Numbered from the stretch's first letter, positions 10,965-21,115 are shown. The stretch is 64,000 bases of DNA from Micrasema longulum (GCA_022494885.1 JAGVSM010003712.1:62001-126000), one strand, 5' to 3'. The notes: generated from the sequence alone by a model not told the origin. Numbers and translations are program-made.

Positions 10965-11276
10965 TCATGTTGAGTTTAATTTCAGCCCGTCGTTTTTGTT
11001 TCTGTTATTTGGGTGTCTGTGTATTTCAATTGCCTCTTTTATTATTTGTGCACTGTAATTATTGGATTTATGCAAAATTTTCGGTTCAAAGGCGAAAAAA
11101 TGTTCGGTGTCTATAAAGTGTTCCGCTATTGCAGACTTGTCAGGGTGCCCAAGTTTATATGCTATTTTGGTTTCGTCAATATTTTCCTTTTCTGTGTGCC
11201 CTGTTTGTCCTATGTACATTTAATCACATCCCTGGCAACTTAATTTATAAACAGCTTCCGTTTCCAGGGGATTATT
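10965..11276 (-). pseudogene. Penelope GIY-YIG endonuclease remnant
   Basis: Reading the minus strand from about 11276, the frame gives ETEAVYKLSCQGCD, a TAA stop, then MYIGQTGH and AIAEHFIDTEHFF, IIKEAIEIHRHPNN, DGLKLNST. The VY...YIG pair is the GIY-YIG signature and the EAIEIHRHPNN...DGLKL end is characteristic of Penelope proteins. In living elements this domain nicks target DNA. The stop replaces the residue just before YIG (usually Lys or similar), and the usual Arg after GQTG is His here. The open part from MYIGQ is 84 codons. It is non-functional. Confidence 0.85.
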
Positions 11277-11390
11277 ATCTTTTTAGTTCAATAAATGGTT
11301 CTTTATCTGAAATGGTAGCCGAAACGTCGGAACAAATCCAACGCACACGGTATCACCAAAAAAGAAACATATTGATAACTAATATTTAAA

Positions 11391-12127
11391 AAAATAATAT
11401 CACATTACGGTAGAAAAAGTAATATATTATTTTTTAAAGCAATTCTAAAAGTAGTTAAAACATATAAAACCATGTTCAGATTAAATACAAGAAAAGAAAA
11501 AAAAAGTTATCTTTAAAATTTTAAAAGTTACCCGTACATACTGTTGATTTAATTAATAATAAATATCGTGTGGCACCCTTTAGTCGATTTATCAAAACAG
11601 CCAGCAGCGGCGCCAAATAAATTGGCCAATATTTTTGTAATTATAGAGGCACACATTAAAATACGCAATAAAGTAGCCTTTTGTCAGATTTTCAGGGGCC
11701 ATCTTGAATCTTGAACATGTGCGATGGCAGACACATGCAAAAAGTTGAAGGTTGTTTAGTACAGTAGGATGCAGAATGTAACGTTGCGCCATCTACATTA
11801 TACCGCCATGGTGTCACAGTACGTAAAAAAAGAAAATACACATTTGTTGTATAAATAATTCATTGTAAATTGCTGTAATAAATATGTAAAAAAAAAAAAA
11901 AAAAAATTCCAGGCTATTTTTTTCTCCCGTCATCCAACTTTACCCATTTAGTCCTGTATAATATTAAAAAAATATTTTATATTCCGTATGTACCTACCAA
12001 AGGATTTTTTTTAATATTCAAGGTATTTTTCTAATTTATAAATTATTTAACGTTTATTTTGTATGGACACTGGTTCACAAACAAAAAATGGGCAAAGTTC
12101 TTACAATAAATTATGATTGTTCAATTA
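11391..12127. other. Unassigned stretch with poly-A run
   Basis: Contains a less AT-rich patch at about 11590-11820 and a poly-A run at 11889-11906 that may end a retrocopy. No gene recognised. Confidence 0.4.
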
Positions 12128-13255
12128 ACAACAACAACAACAACAACAAACCATCACGTCGTTTCCCCGTAAGGGTAGGCAGAGAGAATAGAACGCTTCA
12201 TCACTCTATCTTTGCATACAGATTTCGCTTCCTCTACATTCATACATCTTCTCATGCACGCGCATCGTTTATTTCGACTTTTGACATGTCCACCTTCAAA
12301 TATTTGTTGGATTTGGTCATGCCATGTTTTTCTAGGTCTTCCTCTATTTCTGCATCCATCAACATTCGAATTGTAACTATTCTTAGCCGTTCTTTCGCGG
12401 TCCATTTGCTCTTCATATCCAAATCAGTGCAAAGCTCCTTTCTTGATTTTGTCGATAGTGCTTATCTCCTTAGAAAATGTACGGATCTCAACATTTGTGC
12501 ATCTATCGTACATAGTTTTACCACACATTCACCTGAGAGATCGCATTTTGACAGCATTCAGCCTACTTTCACCCCTGTTTTTCCAAGTCCATACTTCGCT
12601 CCCATACATCTGGGTCAGTAGCAGGACTCCAATGTGAACTGCTTATTTCCCCTCTTGCGACAAATATTTATTTGCCAAGGTTGATTTAAGTGCATCGTTC
12701 ACTCTGTTCCTGGCACTCACCCTCATTTCAATAACTTTCTCAGTCATTCCATCCCTAGTAAACATACTCCCCAGATACACAAACTCCTCTACTTGTTTTA
12801 GTATAGCTCCATTCACAGTGATTTCACATTTAGTCATACTTTCATTTCTTGCAAAAACCATCACATTCGATTTATCGACATTCATCAGCAAATCGCTTCC
12901 TTTGTATACATCGGAGACCTTTGTTACCAAGAATTTCAGTTCCTCTTTGTTGTTAGCAAGGAGAACAGCATCGTCAGCATATAAAAGACAAGTGACATTT
13001 AAATCACCCATTTTTGCTCCCATTCTTAAGCCATTCAGTTCTTTCATGGACTTATCGATATACACGTTGAACAGCCAAGGTGACATCACACATCCCTGTT
13101 TGACTCCTTTATGAATGTCAAACCACGATGTGTATGATCCATTTATATGTGCTCTCCTTATACAGAGAAGCAATAGCTCGTGTCAGATTTCCGCTCACTC
13201 CATATTCCGATAACAACTTCCATAATTTTTCTCTGTCATCTTTTGTTGTTCAACC
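12128..13255 (-). pseudogene. LINE-A, longest single copy
   Basis: The minus strand starts near 13255 and encodes NGSYTSWFDIHKGVKQG, CVMSPWLFNVYIDKSMKEL (B-motif region), CLLYADDAVLLANNKEEL (catalytic YADD), the thumb VNGAILKQVEEFVYLGS and LANKYLSQEGK (ORF 12643-13173). It then runs through broken frames to RNRGRPRKTWHDQIQQIF and LSAYPYGETT (12154-12405). The 3' end is GATGGT plus (TTG)n (12130-12149). At least one frameshift separates the two open parts. The family copies itself by target-primed reverse transcription; the endonuclease is missing here. Confidence 0.85.
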
Positions 13256-13314
13256 AGATACTGTGAATTTTAGTAAAATATTATGGAACGATTATGTGAT
13301 ATTAGTTTAAAACA

Positions 13315-13405
13315 TGGTTTTACAGTGCAATATTTCACTGTCCCTAGACTAGAGCCTGAAGCGTAAGACTGATCCCCTTACATTCATGTGGCAATAACAA
13401 AAAAA
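13315..13405 (+). repeat. SINE S1 body fragment
   Basis: 'cctgaagcgtaagactgatc' and 'cttacattcatgtggcaataac' match the S1 body at 39230-39300 and the reverse complements at 18200-18260 and 42480-42530. The tRNA-like head is absent. Confidence 0.6.
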
Positions 13406-13814
13406 TATGGTAACGAGCATTTAGTGTGTAAATTTAGCGCCATATGTACGATCGAAAATAATAAGGATGGTATATTATGTATTATGCCTTTCTCTTTTTG
13501 CGAGTTGACCGTTTCTTTGTTTGGCGAAGATTCAGGAATCTGGTTTTGATGATGGGATTCGAATGATGTTCCGAAACTTCCTAAACCGGGAGACGAGCCC
13601 AAAACCGGTTAACGGATAGGTCTAGATTACAAATCGCTACCACTCGCATCTTTTCAGCGGCCAAAAATCAACGAAACATGAGTATATCGTCGACAGAATT
13701 TTAAGTATGTCCAAATGTTGGAAGACAAGGCTTGATTCTATGCCCTAGGACAGCGGTCGGAAATTAGTTTTGGTAGCGGACCATTTGAATAGAATATGTC
13801 ACATAATATAATAA

Positions 13815-14615
13815 AATACATTTCTAACTTCTTCCACATCCATACATGCCCTTCGTTTCTGCCTGCTTTTAACATAACCAGACTTAAGATTTTGGTTTAT
13901 CTGATCATGCTACGGCCTCATTGGTCGTCATTCTCTTTACCGTTCATTCTCGCCATATATTTTATTTATTTCGAATACAAACAGATGTACAGGTTAAATT
14001 ATTTTTAAAAAAAACTTGATAAAATGTATACATAGTAGGGCCTGCCATCCAATTATATGTATTCACTAAATAATACTGTAATAAAGCGACAACGGCTTAA
14101 AGTTTAAACCATATAAATAATAAATATACTATATATTAAAATAAGATAAATATAGACAGAAAAAAGAGATAGTGGGAAGGAAAAGAAGGAAATTGATAAG
14201 GAGTGGTAAAGAATGGTTTAAGGAAAGTAAGAGTGGAAAATTGCATTTGATTTAAAGATTAAATGAATTATGAATGAAGAGCAAGAAAAGAGACAAAATT
14301 CTATTCTCTGTTATTCTAAATCAAGCCTATAAGTTCTCTTCTGTACATATTGTATGGAGTGTTAAATATATATGAAGGATCGTATAATGTTTCCGATGAT
14401 TAGTTTTAATTTTACGAATATATAAAATATCAGAGTCTAGTTGGCCTGGAGGGGACACGGTAAGCAAGTAGATTAATGAGTTCTGGGGAATCGAATTTAT
14501 TATTTACAATTTTGTAAAGCTTTACAGTTTGTGTATACATGTTTTGCCATTCTTTCGTCATCCATTCGTTCCACATGACCAAACCATCTCGGAGACCCTT
14601 TCGTAATCGAGTTTT
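13815..14615 (-). pseudogene. LINE-A fragment split by a LINE insertion
   Basis: LINE-A sequence at 13815-13958 (RPRKTW region to ...ARMNG) resumes at 14530-14615 (...HVERMDDERMAK region) on the same strand. The break falls inside the 'cgccatatata' segment, which is continuous in other copies. The intervening 570 bp is a Jockey-like 3' end. Confidence 0.75.
13959..14529 (-). mobile_element. Jockey-like J3 3' region inserted in LINE-A
   Basis: On the minus strand this matches 40819-41610 of the plus strand, including 'ccactccttatcaatttcc', 'gtcgctttattacag' and the terminal 'cgaaataaataaaa'. It is mostly 3' UTR. It is uninterrupted here, which shows that the antisense LINE within the other copy is a later insertion. 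Confidence 0.75.
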
Positions 14616-14850
14616 CTGTATGAAAAATAGCCTATCGGACCTACAAAATACATGTCATAGAAAATCTACTCTGAGGTCAGCATTTGATTCAGGCAGAGGA
14701 ACACTTGTCGAAATCCGGCGCTGCCCGAACGCTAGGTTCGGAGATCGGCTCGTCTGCCTGAAACCGATTGCCTCCAAATTTACGAATCGTCGGCAGTCCC
14801 AGTCAGTTCAGATCCCAACTAAAACCTCACTTCTTTAGTTTATCATACCC
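14616..14850 (+). pseudogene. LINE-C ORF2 C-terminus
   Basis: The plus strand encodes CHRKSTLRSAFDSGRG, LVEIRRCPNARFGDRLVCLKPIA, SQSVQIPTKTSLL and a stop. The box around ARFGDR corresponds to the TFGDRAFSVAAP end of L2/CR1-group LINEs. Copies at 37950-38350 and 59775-60010 belong to the same family. Confidence 0.7.
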
Positions 14851-14911
14851 ACAATTGAAAGTAGTTATGCAGAAAGCAGCCAGCCATAGAAATGTTAAAC
14901 TGAGATAATAG

Positions 14912-15501
14912 ATTATTATAAAAATAAAACTAATAATAGTGTTACACAATTTTTATTCTTTTACAATAACACTACTACAGTTTCGGGAGAGTACTTCTCC
15001 CATCGACGGGTGATATAAAACTAATATGGTAAACATTGTTCACAATGTCATAGAATTTAAACAAAAAATAAACGATGTTTGACTATGTCCAAATGCTTGC
15101 AGACTGGCTGGATTTCCTCTCTAGGGAGTTGTTCATATTTAAATTTATTTCAACAGAGAGGGAAAACATTTTTGAGAAGGGAGTTGAGGAAATGTGGATG
15201 TTCAAACATGTTCAGAATGGTGAATGTTATACAGTGTGTAAAGTGGCCACTTAAACTAGCCAATGACAGGTCATAAGCCCGTTAATGCCTAGACTTGCAC
15301 ATTCCCTTCTCAAAAATGTTTTCCCTCTCTGTTGAAATAAATTTAAAAAAGAAACAAATTAATCAGTGAAACTTAGAGCAGGGGGGTTTTTTTCCACTTA
15401 TCTAAGGTGTTAGCATATAAATGGATAGTTATCTAAAGTACAGATATGAAAACATGATCAATGAGGGAAAAGACGTTAAGTAGAATTTATTTATTAACAA
15501 T
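14912..15501. repeat. Dispersed repeat (CGACGGGTGATAT type), copy A
   Basis: Contains 'tttcgggagagtacttctcc' and 'catcgacgggtgatataaaac', then 'gcaggggggttttttt' and 'acatgatcaatgaggga'. The reverse-complement copy at 16595-16945 is uninterrupted. Copy A is split by an FB insertion (15074-15352). The family is unknown. Confidence 0.7.
15074..15352. repeat. FB repeat (subtype a), fold-back copy
   Basis: Starts 'gatgtttgactatgtccaaa', passes 'gcagactggctggatttcc' and 'cagagagggaaaacattttt', then turns and continues as the reverse complement (ccttctcaaaaatgttttcc ... ctgttgaaataaattt). The two arms can pair. The copy at 16595-16945 gives the empty site. Confidence 0.75.
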
Positions 15502-15569
15502 GAGAATAGCGCTTTTGGAAATGAAAAGAGTGAATAATCAAATCTACAAAACAGTTGGAATGTCTTTTA

Positions 15570-15971
15570 CTTCCATGTGGGAAATAAATGTATGAGAGGG
15601 TTACGAATGATGAAATCAGGCTAGAGTGTAAATCTGAGACAAGTATAATTGATAAGATTAAGAAAGCGTCTCTGAGATGGTTTGGTCACGTAGAACGAAT
15701 GGATGACGAAAGAATGGTAAAAAAAGTATATATGGCAAAAATGAACGGCAACGTTGGACGAGGACGACCAAGGAAGACGTGGCATGATCAGATAAACCAA
15801 AATCTTTAGTCTGGTCATGTCAAAAGCAGACAGAACCGAAGGGCATGTATGACAAGATGTATGAATGTGGAAGAGGCTAGGATTGTATGCCAGGATAGAC
15901 GTGTGTGGCGGTCCATTCTCTCTGCCTACCCCTACGGGGAAATGGCGTGATGGTAGTAGTAGTAGTAGTAG
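15570..15971 (+). pseudogene. LINE-A 3' fragment with (TAG)n tail
   Basis: The plus strand encodes MYERVTNDEIRLECKSETSI, KASLRWFGHVERMDDERM and GRGRPRKTWHDQI (15588-15809, open). After a stop it continues RRMCMTRCMNVEEARIVCQD-like and LSAYPYGEMA. It ends GATGGTAG and (TAG)n up to 15971. Compared with 10437-10722 it is the same subfamily. Confidence 0.8.
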
Positions 15972-16148
15972 ACATAGAATGGAGACCAGACCACGGAGGT
16001 ATATTCTAGGCTTATTTACATGACGCTGTTTTGTGCATCTCAAAGGAGCATTCCAATTTTATTATTACTGTTTTTAATTTTTTTATTATTTTTTTTTGTT
16101 GTTATTAGCACAATTAAGGGTTTATAGTTTGGAGGTCTAATTACAATA
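15972..16148. repeat. Paralogous block (pair with 7194-7366)
   Basis: Near-identical to 7194-7366, starting inside the J1 LINE stump. The LINE-A tail ends exactly at its first base, so the LINE-A copy probably inserted there or this block was its target. Confidence 0.7.
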
Positions 16149-16594
16149 GCAGAAAAATCCTCTTTTTAAAATATAAACCTTGTATATTATAAGCAAGGTA
16201 AAAAATAGTGCAACTCCCATAAAAAAAAAGGACAGGACAACGCAGTTAACATAGGTGCAATTTCAATACCAAAATACTCGATCTAATAAACACGCTTGCA
16301 GTGTTATTGCTCGAAGCGTGAGTTGTTAAATCAAAATCGTATTTAGAGCTGCCAAATGCAGAATCAGGAACGTCCAAGAGTCAAGATCGAGGTGACTTTG
16401 GCACGTACTTCTATCTTACGAGGTCGCTAGCCGCCGCACCAATACGCGAGTACTAATAATGAAATAATTAGCATTGGCAACTGCTAAACCTACCTGCTAA
16501 ATTAAAAAACAATTAATGTATAATTGTTTTTTTATTGAATCGGCATTCACATCGTAACACTTTATTATATTCCCACACATTCAATCTTAGACTT
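16149..16594. other. Unassigned stretch
   Basis: A less AT-rich patch (16360-16440) has no recognisable coding. No repeat match was seen. Confidence 0.4.
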
Positions 16595-16945
16595 AATTAT
16601 TGTAACTTCCACTTATGTGCTAAATTTTAAGAAATAAATTCTACTTATTGACCTGTCCCTCATTGATCATGTTTTCATATCTGTACTTAAGAACTATCCA
16701 TTCATATGCTAACACCTTAGATAAGGGGAGAAAAACCCCCCTGCTCTAAGTTTCATTAATTAATTTGTTTATTTTTTTTTTAAATTCTAATACATTGTGA
16801 ACAATATTCTGTGTTTACTATATTCGTTTTATATCACCCGTCGATGGGAGGAGTGCTCTCCCGAAACTATAGTAGTGTTCTTGTAAAAATAATAAAATTG
16901 TGTAACACTAATAACAAAGTTCTATTTTCATAATAATTTATAATT
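16595..16945 (-). repeat. Dispersed repeat (CGACGGGTGATAT type), copy B
   Basis: Reverse complement of copy A at 14912-15501 without the FB insertion. It supplies the pre-insertion sequence (attagaatttaaaaaaaa ... aacaaattaatt). Confidence 0.7.
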
Positions 16946-16974
16946 GCATCAACTTAAATTTGAACAAATCATCA

Positions 16975-17225
16975 CGCCGCGCCGTTTCCTCGTAAGGGTA
17001 TTATTAGTATTATTATTGTGGATAACTTATATAGCGCCATTTTCTTAACATGCGTCGGGTTAGACGGTCAAATGTGAAACTGGCGTCGCGGGTTCGATTC
17101 CCGCCAGTTGCAAGAAAAACATCCATGAAAGATTTTTTCTCGTGAGTTTATCATTACCTCCTTTCATATCCCCTCTTTCCCACATGCTGACAAGCCTCTA
17201 AAATAGAGGCTTAGCGAATTATTCC
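16975..17225. repeat. LINE-A end, LINE-B tail stub and SINE S3
   Basis: 16975-17010 is a minus LINE-A terminus and 17015-17045 a minus LINE-B tail piece. 17046-17160 (+) is a tRNA-like head with TCGCGGGTTCGATTCCCGC (perfect B box and T-stem) followed by 'cagttgcaagaaaaa', shared with 37520-37612. The acceptor stem does not close, so this is a SINE and not a tRNA gene. Confidence 0.6.
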
Positions 17226-17229
17226 TTTA

Positions 17230-17890
17230 ATAAAAAATAAAAATATACCCCAAGGGCGCTTTACAAAGTAATTCTATAGATAAATCAATTTAATTGAAGC
17301 TATGAAATTTGTTATTGAATCAAAGCAATTTATTTTGTTTTCACGTGCTACGGATTTATGGACTATGCTACGGACAAGTGGGTTTTAAGTTTTTTCCGAA
17401 ACATCACTTTACTCTCACAGCCTCGCACCTCTGCTAGGAGAACATTCCATGCCGTAGGGACTGCGACCGCAAATGCGCGTTCAGTGAATTTAGTGTGCTG
17501 TTTGCGTAGAGGTAAAATAACTTTTTCTTTCGCCGTAGACGTAGCTGATATAAGCAGAAGATGCCTGTCAGCTAGTTCATCTGGAATGCAAAGTTCCCAT
17601 AGATATTTTGAAGCAGAGTTGTGCAGTGATTTATGCATAAGTTATACACAGTTAAGTCTTACTGTGTAAAATATAAAACTATGTAACTGTACTGTATGTT
17701 TCCTAAATAAAAGAAAATAAAAAAATGAGCCAACAGAATTTGTATTCCACCCTCTGCGGAAGACGTAGTCAGTATAATTCCCAAAGTAGTGGAGTGATAT
17801 GACTGAACTTAGAGATTCCGAAAATAAGTCTCACTGAAGCATTTAATACAGACTATAGGCTAGTCATTTTGTTCATTGGTATACTTTCAT
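17230..17890 (-). pseudogene. LINE-B copy with small insertion
   Basis: The minus strand shows the 3' tail (17235-17350), KLKTHL, PTAWNVLLAEVR, RTERAFAVA-like residues, LWELCIPDELADRH and, beyond an insertion, YKFCWL and FGISKFSHIT. About 85 bp at 17641-17726 interrupts 'cataagccaacag'. Several substitutions hit conserved residues. Confidence 0.8.
17641..17726 (+). mobile_element. Very short LINE 3' end insertion
   Basis: 'gtaactgtactgtatgtttc' then 'ctaaataaaagaaaataaa'. The same end occurs at about 63060-63105. Flanks are the split LINE-B. Only the UTR was copied. Confidence 0.65.
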
Positions 17891-18108
17891 AGATGGCAGA
17901 GAGGATAGAACGCCACATCACTCTCTCTTTGCATAAAGTTCTCACTTCCTCCTACATTCATACATCTTCTCATGCACGCGCGCCAATTACTCCGACGTTT
18001 AACATGTCCATATTCAAGTATTTGTAGAATTTGGTCATGCCATGTCTTTCTCGGTCTTCCTTTATTTATGCATCCATCAACAGAATTAAATATCATTTGC
18101 AGAATATC
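17891..18108 (-). pseudogene. LINE-A fragment
   Basis: The minus strand encodes MIFNSVDGCINKGRPRKTWH, ILEYGHVKRRSNWRACMRRC and a broken end. Both termini are missing. Confidence 0.75.
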
Positions 18109-18109
18109 A

Positions 18110-18365
18110 TGTCATCATTATCATTCCCTTTTCATACCTAATGGTGCATAAGGCGCTGCATTGGTACACCAATCACAGCGTATCTTGATCATTTATTGTT
18201 ACATGAAGGTAAGATGATTAGTCTTCGCTTCAGGTCATGAAATATTGCGGTGTAAAAACACCCCATTTAATAAATATTTTATGTCAATTACATCGGAAAT
18301 CAAACCCGAGACCTCTTGTATGGAAGGCAAACGCGCTGACCATTACACCACAAGGCCGACTATGA
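18110..18365 (-). repeat. SINE S1, near full length
   Basis: From 18365 leftward the minus strand reads 'gccttgtggtgtaatggtca' (A-box TGGTGTAATGG), then 'gaggtctcgggtttgatttc' (B-box), an unrelated body with 'cctgaagcgaagactaatc', and ends 'atgcagcgccttatgcacc' plus (GATAAT)-like repeats. This is the layout of a tRNA-derived SINE. Confidence 0.75.
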
Positions 18366-18394
18366 TGTAGTCATGAAGGCCGACTATCTTGTAG

Positions 18395-18845
18395 AATAGT
18401 GGTAAATAATCAAGAGAGGGTTATCACTAGAGCCCGCCCAGGGCACTGCAGATTAAATAAACACCTTGCTAGAATGATCCTTTCCCAAACTTCTAGATGT
18501 GGGTTCTGCAGTGCAATTGAGGAAACACCTATACACATTCTATGTGAATGTAACGCTTTACATCATAAAAAGAGCCTTACCCTTGGGGGACCATTGGTTA
18601 AACCTGAGGATGTTAAACCCGATACTTTACGGTTCTAGGCTTGAAGGGGGAGATTTAGCAAAATGTAAACTCTCGCCTTCCACACAGTAGCTAGGTTCTT
18701 TACACACCTTCGAACACTTCAGGGCGAGAACTAGTTACGGGGACCCGTCACAATATATCTTCACAGGTCGCAGTGACGTCAGGAGCTTGCACAGCACTGA
18801 CCCTCACCACTAAGAATAAGAATTCGAATAAGCAGTGGTAAATCG
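18395..18845 (+). pseudogene. LINE ORF2 C-terminal zinc-knuckle fragment
   Basis: The plus strand encodes TRARPGHCRLNKHLARMILS, CGFCSAIEETPIHILCECNA and a stop near 18637. The C-x2-C ... H-x4-C pattern after a GHC-L-HL segment is found at the end of RNase-H-bearing LINE ORF2 proteins (R1/I/LOA-type). The 3' UTR with 'ctctcgccttccac' and a (GAATAA)n end is also present on the minus strand at 55400-55600. Confidence 0.75.
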
Positions 18846-19210
18846 CCAATAGCAATAATTCATCAACATCATATTTATTTAAAAAAATTGGAAGACCAAA
18901 AGGCACACGAAAAAAAAAATCAGATTATAATTTAGCATATAGCATTAGTGATTTTACATTATAATGCGATTTCGGTTAGCATGCGAATAAAATTTAAATG
19001 ATTTTCATCGTTTTCTCTATACGGCATACCTACATACGCCAATTTCTAGCCGTCTTAGCCGACTGGGCGGTCACAATATCTACCAATATGTAAGCAATAA
19101 ATTGGAAATATAATTCACGTCGTTACTACATTATTTGACAGGTAACTATCAACCGATGTTTTTACTTTCATATTAAAATGAAAAATGGACGGAATTTGAA
19201 TAGATTAATT
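18846..19210. other. Unassigned stretch
   Basis: No gene or repeat termini recognised. Confidence 0.4.
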
Positions 19211-19295
19211 TATTTAGCCGTTTCCCCGTTAGGTTGGGGAGAGAGGATTGAACGCCATATAACTCTATCTTTGCTTTGCATACAGAACTCGCTTC
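19211..19295 (-). pseudogene. LINE-A terminal scrap
   Basis: The minus strand holds the end of LINE-A (gaagcgagttctgtatgc ... ggcgttcaatcctctc). It is joined directly to an FB repeat at about 19296. Confidence 0.55.
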
Positions 19296-19892
19296 CTTCT
19301 CCTCGAAAACATTTTTGAGAAGGGAATATGGAAGTCTAGGCATTAACAGGGCTTACGATCTGTCATTGGCTGGTTTGAGTGGCCACTTTACACACTGTGT
19401 AACATTCACCATTCTGCCCCTGTTTGAACATCCACATTTCCTCAACTCTTCCATCTGTTGACTTTTGTGAAGTAAAAGAGCTGAAACCATTATCACGTGG
19501 GTGAGATTCATCCGGCTGAACCAAATCACCTATTAGGCAACGCCTGAAAACAATTTTCCAATATTTATATTTCTTCTTTTACCAGGTAATTCACCAAGTA
19601 ATTTAACAATGTTTAAGTATGTCCAAATGCTTGCAGACGGGCTGGATTTCCTCCCTAGGGAGTTATTCATATTTAAACTAATTGCAACAGAGAAGGAAAA
19701 CAAAACAAAATAAAGTGGCCACTTAAGCCAGTAAATGACAGGTCGTAAGCCCTGTAAATGCCTAGACTTCCATATTCCCTTCTCAAAAATGTTTTCCCTC
19801 TGCGTTGAAATAAATTTAAAAATGAATAACTCCCTAGGGAGGAAATCCAGCCAGTCTGCAAGCATTTGGACATGCTCAAGCATTGTTGAAAA
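19296..19892. repeat. FB subtype a: tandem junction plus fold-back
   Basis: 19296-19605 is the second half of a unit (ctaggcattaacagggctta ... cctattaggcaacgcctg ... ttttaccaggtaattc). It runs without a break into the start of a next unit (aacaatgtttaagtatgtcc, 19606). That unit turns at about 19710 and returns as its reverse complement to 19892 (gcaagcatttggacatgc). Both tandem and inverted junctions occur in one locus. Confidence 0.75.
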
Positions 19893-20255
19893 ACAAAGTT
19901 GTTTATTTATTATTCTGTTATAAGTTTTCTGTAATAGTAATAAAGCCCACCCTCGTTTCTAGGACTTGGTCTAATAAGCTCCATAATGACTTTGACTGAA
20001 ATAAACTCGGCGTTGGCTGAAATAAAGTCCGGTACGAGGATAAAATAGTCGCTCCCACGCGGATCTTTCACTCCGAAGACTAATGAACTTTAGATTATCG
20101 AAATAGAAGCGGTGTTTACTGTTTACTGTTTACAACCTGGCTCTTGGCTACCACATTGTCAAGTCACACGGTTCATAGGACCGAATAGCGAGTACCGAAT
20201 ATTTGGTATAGTAACATATTAGAACAGAGATGAAGAACATTTAATATATAGTTGG
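19893..20255. other. Unassigned stretch
   Basis: Nothing recognisable; slightly less AT-rich near 20020-20190. Confidence 0.4.
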
Positions 20256-20720
20256 ATAATTTATAAAGCGCCATTTTTGTGAAAATCACCTCAAGGGCGC
20301 TGTACAATTCATAAATATTCCAGTACGTCTTGCAGCTACAGAGCGCATGGACGGTTGGGATTCTAGTTCCTCGTTTTCAATTAAGATCAATCAAAAATTA
20401 TAACAGATAGGAGCTAGATTACAGGACGTCTTGCAGCTACAGAGCGCATAGACAGTTAGAAATTTAGCCCCCATTTACACATTTTAAAAATTGACAAATA
20501 AATTTAGTGTATTAAAAAAATAAAATAATATGAATAATAAAAGGGAGCAAGATTACAACACGCCTTGCAGCTACTAAGCGCATAGACGATTGGAATTCTA
20601 GACCCCGTTTACAAAATTTAGGTATTTAAAGTTGATATATTAAAGCTAGATAACCAATCATCGTGCAGCTACAAAGCGCATGGACGAGAGGAATTCCAGC
20701 AAAATTAAAACAATATCAAT
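20256..20720 (-). repeat. Q28 repeat, copy 2
   Basis: The minus strand carries four 28-bp motifs, at about 20661-20687, 20559-20587, 20426-20453 and 20325-20352 in element order. The 3' end (gcgcccttgaggtgatttt, ggcgctttataaattatcc) is at 20256-20310. Spacer sequences match the plus-strand copies. Confidence 0.75.
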
Positions 20721-20761
20721 AAATTTATAAAAAATAGAGTATAGTAGTAAATTGGTATTTA

Positions 20762-21115
20762 AGAGAAGGTAATATAGAAGTCCAGGCATCTACAGGGCTT
20801 ATGACCTGTCAATGACTGGTTTAAGTGGCCACTTTACACACTGTGTAACATTCACCATTCTGACTATATTTGAACGGCTATATTCCTTCAATTCTTTCAT
20901 CTGTTGATGTTTGTGAAGTTAAAGAGCTATATATTACTTCGCTATAGCTATATTTGCTTCTTTATTACCTTCTCTTAAATGTTCTTCATCTCTTTTGTAA
21001 TATGTTAACATAAACAGCTCCCCAGGGAGTTGAATCCAGTCCTTGTCTACAAAAATTTGGACAAACTTCAAATATTGTTGATATAGTGTTAATAACATTT
21101 TCACTCTTCCAGACA
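20762..21115. repeat. FB subtype b, inverted pair
   Basis: 20762-20935 reads 'gagaaggtaatatagaagtcc' through 'ctgttgatgtttgtgaag'. From about 20960 it runs the other way (ccttctcttaaatgttcttc, then 'cagctccccagggagttg' and 'gtctacaaaaatttggac'). The halves form a large inverted repeat with a short centre. Confidence 0.7.

Larger units (their letters stand above)
10723..11390 (-). mobile_element. Penelope-like element, 5'-truncated
   Basis: The minus strand encodes a GIY-YIG endonuclease remnant. It is bounded by near-identical 64-bp inverted repeats at 10767-10830 and 11311-11374 (ggtgataccgtgtg ... gccgaaacgtcgg orientation). Inverted terminal pLTR pieces, a C-terminal GIY-YIG domain and 5' truncation are typical of Penelope-like retroelements. 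The reverse transcriptase is absent. Confidence 0.8.
14856..15560 (-). mobile_element. TIR-33 DNA element remnant, interrupted
   Basis: The end at 14856 (tgaaagtagttatgcagaaa ... cagccatag) matches the inverted terminal repeat of the copies at 45097 and 56740-58808. Continuation is at 15510-15560 (gagtgaataatcaaatctac). The middle is displaced by another repeat (14912-15501) flanked by similar GAGATAATAG and GAGAATAG. No transposase is present. Confidence 0.65.

Noticed and set aside
12088..12621. 177-codon plus-strand open frame
   Set aside because: It is the antisense shadow of the LINE-A ORF2 end (RPRKTWHDQIQQ ... SAYPYGE on the minus strand).
18290..18365. Candidate tRNA gene on the minus strand
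   Set aside because: A and B boxes are present, but the sequence continues into the S1 body shared with 39205 and 42425 and lacks a cloverleaf acceptor.
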